Assembly (NCBI GenBank): GCA_943370355.1
Contig: CALRQP020000001.1
Location: 124,001-188,000, forward strand
Source: JADCGM01 sp943370355
GTDB taxonomy: Bacteria; Pseudomonadota; Alphaproteobacteria; Sphingomonadales; Sphingomonadaceae
DNA: 64,000 bases
Direction of reading: 5' to 3'
Shown here piece by piece: positions 59,270 through 64,000 of the stretch. The notes under the pieces are model-generated. The model did no database searches, was not told the origin of the DNA, and was given only the letters and a program-made list of their open reading frames with translations. The position numbers were made by a program, and so were the translations under genes. Within the stretch, counting starts at the first letter, position 1. The number at the start of each line of letters is the position of its first letter.

Positions 59270-61099
59270 TCAGAGCGACTTCAGATACTCCAGCAGCGCG
59301 GCCCGGTCAGCATCGCTGAGCTTGCCGACATTGTAATCATGCCCATCGTTGGAATTGCCCGGACCCTCGGCGGTGAAAGCGAAGCTGTTGCCCGGCGCGG
59401 CGGCATCGGTGCGATAGCCGACCTTGACCGGGTCGAACTCGCGCGTTCCGACGTTGAAGCTCTTGGGTCGATCAGCAGCCGGCCGAAGCAGGTCGTCGAG
59501 CGTCGGCACCGAGCCATTGTGCAGATAGGGCGCTGTCGCCCAGATGCCGTCGAGTGGCCGCGCTTTGTAGGCGAACAGCGGGCTGTTCGACTTGAAGCAT
59601 TGGTCGAGCCGCCCGGCGCGGCGCTCCTCGGGGCTGACCTCGTCGGCGGCACCGAACACTTTCGGCGGCTTCTCAACTCCAAAGAAGATGTCGACGACCG
59701 TCGTCAGGATCTGCTTCCAGCCGTCAACGAGCGTGCCGATCACCGTCGTTGCGAGCATCGTCGCCAGCGGTTCGGTCTTTTCCAGTGGCTTTCCCTTGAA
59801 GAAGCTCGCTGGACGGCCCTGCAATTTGCCCGTCGCGCTCGTGTAGCTGATCGCGTTGCAGGCCATCCATGGGTCGGTCGCGTTGCGGTTCACGACGCCG
59901 TTCGCATCACGCTGTAGCGGGATCATATGCACCTTGAAGATCGTGTCGCCAGCCGGTTCGATCGTATGGCAGCCGATGCAGCCCTTGCTCGCGTACAGTG
60001 CGCGTCCGGCTTCGACCTTCGCCGGGTCGAGCGCGCCGAAGCTCGCCGGCCATTTCGGCGGCTCCAGATGGCGCAACTGCGTTTCCATGCGATCGAGGTT
60101 GGTAATGTTGAGGCTCGAGGGGAAGCCGGTCAGCTTTTCCGAGCTGGGCTTGACCACGACGTCGCCGAACACGCCGATGACCTCGCCAGCGTTCCGGCCG
60201 AGCGCACCATAGTCGAGATAGCCTTTGCCGATCTTCAGCCGCTCGGCGCTGACAATGCCGTTCCACTGCAGCTTATCCTCACGGTAGATCGTCCACAGGA
60301 ACGGATAGCTGACCGGCGCATCGGCAGGGTTGGGCGTGGCGCGCGGCGCAGGCGGCGGCATCTGATAGACGGCGAGCTGCGCCACCTTGTTGAAGATGTG
60401 CCCGAAGGCGTCGAGGCGGCCATAGCCGTAGCGCAGCGGTGTCTTGTTAAGCCGCGCGTTGCCCTGCTCCCATGTGATGAGGTCGCCGAGCGCCTTCTTG
60501 AGCATGTCGCGATTGGCCGGACTGTCATGCCCGGCCAGCACCTTCGCGGCGAAGCGGTCCCACTTTGCCGGGTCATCGCGCGTCGCGACCAGCGCGGCAT
60601 CGACGCCCTCGATGAAACTCTGGAAATCGACGAGGCTCGGCGCGCCATCGATTGTCAGCGACTCGCCCTTGTAGCTGACCTTGCCGGTGTGACAGGCCGA
60701 GCAGTTGAGGCCCAGCCACTCATCCTTCGACGACTGCCCGCCATACCAGCGCAATTTGGTGTAGCTGAGCCGGCTGTCGTCTTGCTTGTCGATCGCAAAG
60801 CCGATCGGCAGTTTGCGGGAAGATTCGGCAAGCGGAACGAAGCGGAAAGTCTCGAGATTGTCGGTCGCGAAGAATGGCTGCTGGCCATCTGCCACCTCAA
60901 GTGCCGACGCCCAGCTCCACGGCATCATGCGTGAGCCTTGCGTGCCCTGATACCAGGCGAGTCGCTGGGTCTGGTCCCAACCCTGGGTTGCCTGCGGCCA
61001 GGCTGGCGTCTTGCTCTTCGGGGTACAGGAGGTGTTGAGTAGCAGTGCACCCGTTCCCAACAGCGTTGCGATCGTTGCCAGCGTTCGTGCCTGCTTCAT
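59270..61099 (-). CDS. Di-haem c-type cytochrome lipoprotein, RoxA/RoxB-like
   Basis: A 609-residue protein with a lipoprotein signal (LLNTSC, Cys ~25). Two haem-c motifs are well separated: CSACH at ~133-137 and CIGCH at ~374-378. Between them is FLWTIYREDKLQWNG, and the C-terminal end holds ATAPYLHNGSVPTLDDLL, the usual motif of the di-haem peroxidase/MauG-related superfamily. Size, CSACH and layout recall rubber oxygenases RoxA/RoxB, but other di-haem cytochromes share these, so a rubber substrate is not claimed. ATG 61099 is chosen because it starts the signal peptide; 19 extra codons upstream are discounted. Anchored to a membrane facing the periplasm. Confidence 0.75.
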   Translation of the reverse strand: MKQARTLATIATLLGTGALLLNTSCTPKSKTPAWPQATQGWDQTQRLAWYQGTQGSRMMPWSWASALEVADGQQPFFATDNLETFRFVPLAESSRKLPIGFAIDKQDDSRLSYTKLRWYGGQSSKDEWLGLNCSACHTGKVSYKGESLTIDGAPSLVDFQSFIEGVDAALVATRDDPAKWDRFAAKVLAGHDSPANRDMLKKALGDLITWEQGNARLNKTPLRYGYGRLDAFGHIFNKVAQLAVYQMPPPAPRATPNPADAPVSYPFLWTIYREDKLQWNGIVSAERLKIGKGYLDYGALGRNAGEVIGVFGDVVVKPSSEKLTGFPSSLNITNLDRMETQLRHLEPPKWPASFGALDPAKVEAGRALYASKGCIGCHTIEPAGDTIFKVHMIPLQRDANGVVNRNATDPWMACNAISYTSATGKLQGRPASFFKGKPLEKTEPLATMLATTVIGTLVDGWKQILTTVVDIFFGVEKPPKVFGAADEVSPEERRAGRLDQCFKSNSPLFAYKARPLDGIWATAPYLHNGSVPTLDDLLRPAADRPKSFNVGTREFDPVKVGYRTDAAAPGNSFAFTAEGPGNSNDGHDYNVGKLSDADRAALLEYLKSL

Positions 61100-61196
61100 T
61101 GGATCCCCCGTCGATCTGGAACAGCGTTTGAAACGCATCTGCCACAAGCAGTACAACCGCGCCCGCTACGCTATCATGACCATTCGCAATCTCTGA

Positions 61197-61216
61197 ACAG
61201 TTCGTTTCTGAACTGT
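61197..61216. promoter_or_regulatory. Inverted repeat between cytochrome and astacin genes
   Basis: ACAGTTC-GTTTCT-GAACTGT, perfect 7-bp arms with a 6-bp spacer, lies 98 bp upstream of the cytochrome start and 96 bp upstream of the divergent astacin. The form suits a dimeric repressor such as a TetR or GntR protein; no such regulator is adjacent. Confidence 0.55.
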
Positions 61217-61311
61217 ACCAAAATCGACTGTCGACATCACGACCAAAACCCGATTGTTATTGCGGCGCGCAGCCGACGGCTGAGCATTTTCGGGTAGGGG
61301 AGGCGGCGGTC

Positions 61312-61926
61312 ATGGGGCTGGGAATTGCAGGGACGCAATATCGGTGGCCGGCGCGCACCATTCCTTACCAGATGGACGCCGGTCTCGGCTGTGCAGCGGC
61401 GGCCGCCGATGCCATTGCGCATTGGAATACCCGCAGTTGCATCCGGTTCGCGCCGCGCGCTGCCGAGCCTGACTTTATCCGGCTTCGCCACATGCCTGGG
61501 GTTGCGCTGTCGGCTGTCGGACGGCGCGGCGGCGTGCAGATGGTCGAACTGGGCGACAGTTGCAGCGTTGGCACGGTCATCCATGAGCTCGGCCATTCGG
61601 TGGGCCTGTGGCACGAGCTCTGTCGTGCCGACCGCGACGACTGGATCACGATCGACTGGACCAATATCCGCGACGGCTGCGAAGATAATTTCAAACAGGA
61701 CTCGATTGCCTCGGTCGCGGCGCAGACCATCGATTTCGGCGATTATGACTATGGCTCGATAATGCACTATGGGGTGGGTACGTTCGCAATCGATCCCGAG
61801 GTACCGGTTCTGACGCCGCGAAAACCGCTTCTGCCGGGCCAGACCATCGGCCAGCGGACCGCGCTTTCTCCCGGCGACCTCGCCACGGTGCTCGCGATGT
61901 ATGCTGATGTCGCCGCTCCGGTCTAG
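61312..61926 (+). CDS. Astacin-like (M12A) zinc metallopeptidase without signal peptide
   Basis: A 204-residue astacin catalytic domain. The zinc motif is HELGHSVGLWHELCRADRDD (HExxHxxGxxHExxRxDRD) and the Met-turn is SIMHYG with the Tyr zinc ligand. The N-terminus WPARTIPYQMDAGL is the mature-domain start of the family, so neither signal peptide nor propeptide is present. Animal and bacterial astacins are normally exported zymogens; this one would be cytoplasmic, or its export signal comes from an unrecognised start. It overlaps the convergent transporter by 4 bp. Confidence 0.88.
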   Translation: MGLGIAGTQYRWPARTIPYQMDAGLGCAAAAADAIAHWNTRSCIRFAPRAAEPDFIRLRHMPGVALSAVGRRGGVQMVELGDSCSVGTVIHELGHSVGLWHELCRADRDDWITIDWTNIRDGCEDNFKQDSIASVAAQTIDFGDYDYGSIMHYGVGTFAIDPEVPVLTPRKPLLPGQTIGQRTALSPGDLATVLAMYADVAAPV

Positions 61927-62792
61927 GACGCGCCGAGCATTACCACGCCGCCAACCAGAATTGCACAGCCGATCAGCCGCCACGGCCCCGCCGCCTCGCG
62001 CAGGATGAGCATGCCGAACAGCGTGCCGACCATCATCGACAGTTCGCGGGCCGGGGCGACGAGGCTCAGCGGCGCGCCCATCTGCAGCGCCGTCAGCACA
62101 AGAATATAGGCGAGCGGTCCCAGCACGCCGACAATGGCTGCACGGCCCCAATGGCCGCGCATCGCATCGACGACGGCGTCAGGGCGGCGCAGCACGACAG
62201 GCGCCAGCATGAGCAGCCGCGCACTGTTCGCCGACCAGTCGAGGATCACCGGCGCAATCAGCAGCGCCTTGACGCCATAGGCATCGGTGACCGTGTAGGC
62301 GGCGATGAGACCGCCCGTCAGCAAGCCCCAGCGCACCCCGGCACGCGCCGCAGGTTCGCGGAATCGCGCGAAACTGCCCTGAGTCGCGATCAGGCCGATG
62401 CCCGCGACGACCGCGATCAGCCCCGCCACGCGCAGGACGGTCGGCTGCTCACCCAGCAGCAGGAAGCCGCCCATCGCGGCAATCGCCGGCCCGGTACCGC
62501 GCGCGACCGGATAGACCACCGACAGGTCGGCGACCTGATAGCCGCGCTGCAGGGCGAGGCTGTAGCCGAGATGTACTGCCCCCGACGCTGCGATACAGGC
62601 GGCGATCGGCAGGCTGAGCGTCACACCGCCATGCACGACGATCCACACGACCCATGGCAGGTAGAACAGGCAAGACAGCGCGTTGTTGGCAAGCACGAAC
62701 GCCGGGCCCGCATGCGCGGCGCGCTTGGCGACGAGGTTCCATGTCGCATGCAGCACGGCAGCGAGCAGTACCATCGCCAGCGGCAGGATCAA
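61923..62792 (-). CDS. EamA/DMT superfamily transporter
   Basis: A 289-residue inner-membrane transporter with ten predicted helices in two EamA repeats (first: MVLLAAVLHATWNLVAKRAA; second: GLLTGGLIAAYTVTDAYGVK). Stretches such as YPVARGTGPAIAAMGGFLLL and REAAGPWRLIGCAILVGGVV are typical of the RhaT/EamA group that exports amino acids or other metabolites. The substrate is unknown. Single gene. Confidence 0.88.
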   Translation of the reverse strand: MILPLAMVLLAAVLHATWNLVAKRAAHAGPAFVLANNALSCLFYLPWVVWIVVHGGVTLSLPIAACIAASGAVHLGYSLALQRGYQVADLSVVYPVARGTGPAIAAMGGFLLLGEQPTVLRVAGLIAVVAGIGLIATQGSFARFREPAARAGVRWGLLTGGLIAAYTVTDAYGVKALLIAPVILDWSANSARLLMLAPVVLRRPDAVVDAMRGHWGRAAIVGVLGPLAYILVLTALQMGAPLSLVAPARELSMMVGTLFGMLILREAAGPWRLIGCAILVGGVVMLGAS

Positions 62793-62941
62793 CGCGCGGC
62801 TCCGGCGGGGGTGGTCAGGGTGGGGGTGGGGCAGGGCATGGCGTCCCTTAACAGGCCCGGTCGCCGATGGCAGCGGGCGACTGCCCGCGTTCGGGCGCGA
62901 TTTCTGACGCGCGACATGGATCGTTTCTGCTCTGCAACTGT

Positions 62942-62955
62942 TTGACTCGGATCAA
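62942..62955. promoter_or_regulatory. FNR/FixK-type binding site
   Basis: TTGACTCGGATCAA fits the TTGAY-N4-RTCAA consensus of the Crp/Fnr family, 90-140 bp upstream of the cytochrome genes. It suggests oxygen-controlled expression. Confidence 0.65.
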
Positions 62956-63031
62956 GGCCGGACCCGGACGCGGTTGCTATCCGTCCATCGCCTGTCCGGG
63001 ACCCCGTCCCGGATCTTGCAGGGAGATTGTC

Positions 63032-63088
63032 ATGTCCGCCGCGCGCGGCCAGCTGTCTGTTCGGCCCCAACGAACGCTGAAGCTATGA
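63032..63088 (+). CDS. Possible 18-residue leader peptide
   Basis: ATG 63032 follows a GGGAG ribosome site and encodes MSAARGQLSVRPQRTLKL, stopping at TGA 63086-63088, which overlaps the ATG of the next gene (ATGA). Translation of it would hand ribosomes to the cytochrome gene, which lacks an obvious site of its own. No similarity known. Confidence 0.4.
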   Translation: MSAARGQLSVRPQRTLKL

Positions 63089-63666
63089 GTCGGGCCTATC
63101 TCGTCCAGCGCGAGGTCGTGCCGTTTGCGCTGTCCCTGCTGGCGCTGGCCGTTGCCGCTCTGCTGGCGGATGCGGCGCTGCACATCTTCGATCAGGTTTG
63201 GGTCGGGCGCTGGCTGGGCATCCCCGGGCTGGCGCTGATCCTCGGCTCGTTCGCCTACTCGCTGCGCAAGCGCAAGATCACCACGAGCGGCAATCCGGCG
63301 GTGCTGCTGCGCCGCCACGAACGCATGACCTGGGCGGGCTCGCTGCTGATCCTCGTGCATGCCGGGATCCATTTCAACTCGCTGCTGGCCTGGCTTGCGC
63401 TGGCAGCGACGCTCGTCAACATCGCCAGCGGCCTGACCGGCAAATATCTGCTGCGCCGCGCCCGGTTGCGACTTGAGGCGGCCCGGCAGAAGTTGGCCGG
63501 TGACGGTCTCACGCCTGCCGAGGTGACCGATCGCCTGTACCGCGACAGCCTGACGCTGGATTTCGTCAAGCAGTGGCGCGTCGTGCATGTGCCGATCACG
63601 CTGGCCTTCGCGGTGCTGGCGACCGCCCATCTGGTCGCCACCGCGCTGTTCTGGGACTGGCGATGA
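63085..63666 (+). CDS. Membrane b-type cytochrome-like protein
   Basis: A 193-residue protein with about four membrane helices (VVPFALSLLALAVAALLADA, IPGLALILGSFAYSLRK, AGSLLILVHAGIHFNSLLAW, VPITLAFAVLATAHLVATAL). Membrane-borne His residues at HAGIHF, VHVPI and TAHLV could ligate haem b, as in small quinol-linked cytochromes. A multihaem cytochrome c gene follows with a 4-bp overlap, so electrons probably pass between quinones and the periplasmic c-haems (inference). Confidence 0.75.
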   Translation: MSRAYLVQREVVPFALSLLALAVAALLADAALHIFDQVWVGRWLGIPGLALILGSFAYSLRKRKITTSGNPAVLLRRHERMTWAGSLLILVHAGIHFNSLLAWLALAATLVNIASGLTGKYLLRRARLRLEAARQKLAGDGLTPAEVTDRLYRDSLTLDFVKQWRVVHVPITLAFAVLATAHLVATALFWDWR

Positions 63667-64000
63667 TGCCGCGTCCGGCGATCCTCATCCTGTCGGCCGT
63701 GCTGCTCGCGCTGCTCGCGGTCTGCTTCGTCCGTCCGCAGCTGATGCTGGCACCGGGCGCGGTCGTCCCCGCGCACAGCGGCTTCGCGCAGGATTGCTTT
63801 GCCTGCCATGCACCGCTGCGCGGGGCGTCCGCAGGGCGTTGCATATCCTGCCACGCGGTCGACCGCATCGGCCTGTTCTCGACGAAGGGAGCCGTGCTCC
63901 CCCACCGCAAGACAGCCTTCCACCAGAAGCTGATCGAGGCCGACTGCATGGCATGCCACACCGACCATGCCGGACCGCGGCTGACCGGCCATCACCTGCC
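63663..64000 (+). CDS. Multihaem cytochrome c, truncated by window end
   Basis: At least 112 residues, open to the right edge. The N-terminus has a membrane helix (MPRPAILILSAVLLALLAVC), then closely spaced haem-c motifs CFACH, CISCH and CMACH with other His residues that could be distal ligands, in the style of cytochrome c3-like proteins. It overlaps the b-type cytochrome gene by ATGA. The FNR-type site upstream suggests a role in low-oxygen respiration. Product and final haem number are unknown because the gene is cut. Confidence 0.85.
   Translation, partial: MMPRPAILILSAVLLALLAVCFVRPQLMLAPGAVVPAHSGFAQDCFACHAPLRGASAGRCISCHAVDRIGLFSTKGAVLPHRKTAFHQKLIEADCMACHTDHAGPRLTGHHL

Noticed and set aside
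59270..61099. Calling the di-haem cytochrome a rubber oxygenase RoxA
   Set aside because: Haem layout is similar, but this superfamily contains many other di-haem proteins and active-site residues could not be aligned.

Overview
The window looks like chromosome of a GC-rich alphaproteobacterium, most probably a member of the Sphingomonadales. The evidence is a circularly permuted two-piece tmRNA gene with the tag ANDNEAFAIAA, an EcfG-type general stress sigma factor, SspB encoded against fumC, many ATGA-coupled genes, and GC-rich palindromic repeats at gene ends. No sequence search was possible; family names come from motifs and overall recognition of the translated proteins.

Layout. 1-5961 is an accessory block of lower GC: a secreted coiled-coil repeat protein running off the left edge, an XRE regulator with a doubled palindromic operator, a run of small secreted proteins (lipoprotein, hypothetical, Cys-rich peptide), an S1/P1-type nuclease, a P-loop/membrane-protein pair, and a tandem-HTH regulator. 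It abuts the 3' third of comM at a sharp breakpoint, so it appears to be a genomic island that broke comM. Core genome follows. 6555-9868 holds rpmH-rnpA-yidD-yidC-engB. 9865-20538 holds a serine hydrolase, a DUF2236 protein, a TPM-domain protein, a secreted M24 peptidase, a BlaR1/BlaI-like pair with operators, a flotillin/YqiJ pair, and sspB-fumC. 20617-24507 is a tight operon of nucleoside hydrolase, ribokinase and two Fe(II)/2-oxoglutarate oxygenase-type proteins. Then come ssrA, a GT4 glycosyltransferase and an EcfG sigma factor whose N-terminus resembles its own anti-sigma factor NepR.

26975-44383 is the transcription/translation block read on the minus strand: tRNA-Trp-secE-nusG, rplK-rplA, rplJ-rplL, rpoB-rpoC. 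It is split by a cupredoxin, a porin-like protein and a GGDEF-EAL protein between nusG and rplK, and by a small Met/His-containing secreted protein between rplL and rpoB. Good promoter matches of the form TTGNNN-N16/17-TATNNN precede rpmH, rplJ, rpoB (weaker), ssrA and tRNA-Trp.

44473-64000 carries an SDR/alcohol dehydrogenase/SRPBCC operon, tRNA-Gly and tRNA-Tyr, rlmB, gshA, rsmE, ubiA, pmbA, an IMPase-family phosphatase, an M20 peptidase, YciI-crotonase, cyclophilin-sirtuin, a di-haem RoxA-like lipoprotein cytochrome, an astacin, a DMT transporter, and the start of a multihaem cytochrome operon behind an FNR/FixK-type site, cut by the right edge.

The most unusual items are the comM breakpoint and its island, the NepR-like/EcfG fusion, REPIN-like elements that sit on stop codons (one encodes the C-terminus of RNase P protein), the two-oxygenase nucleoside operon, and the tandem 30-bp repeats just downstream of ssrA.
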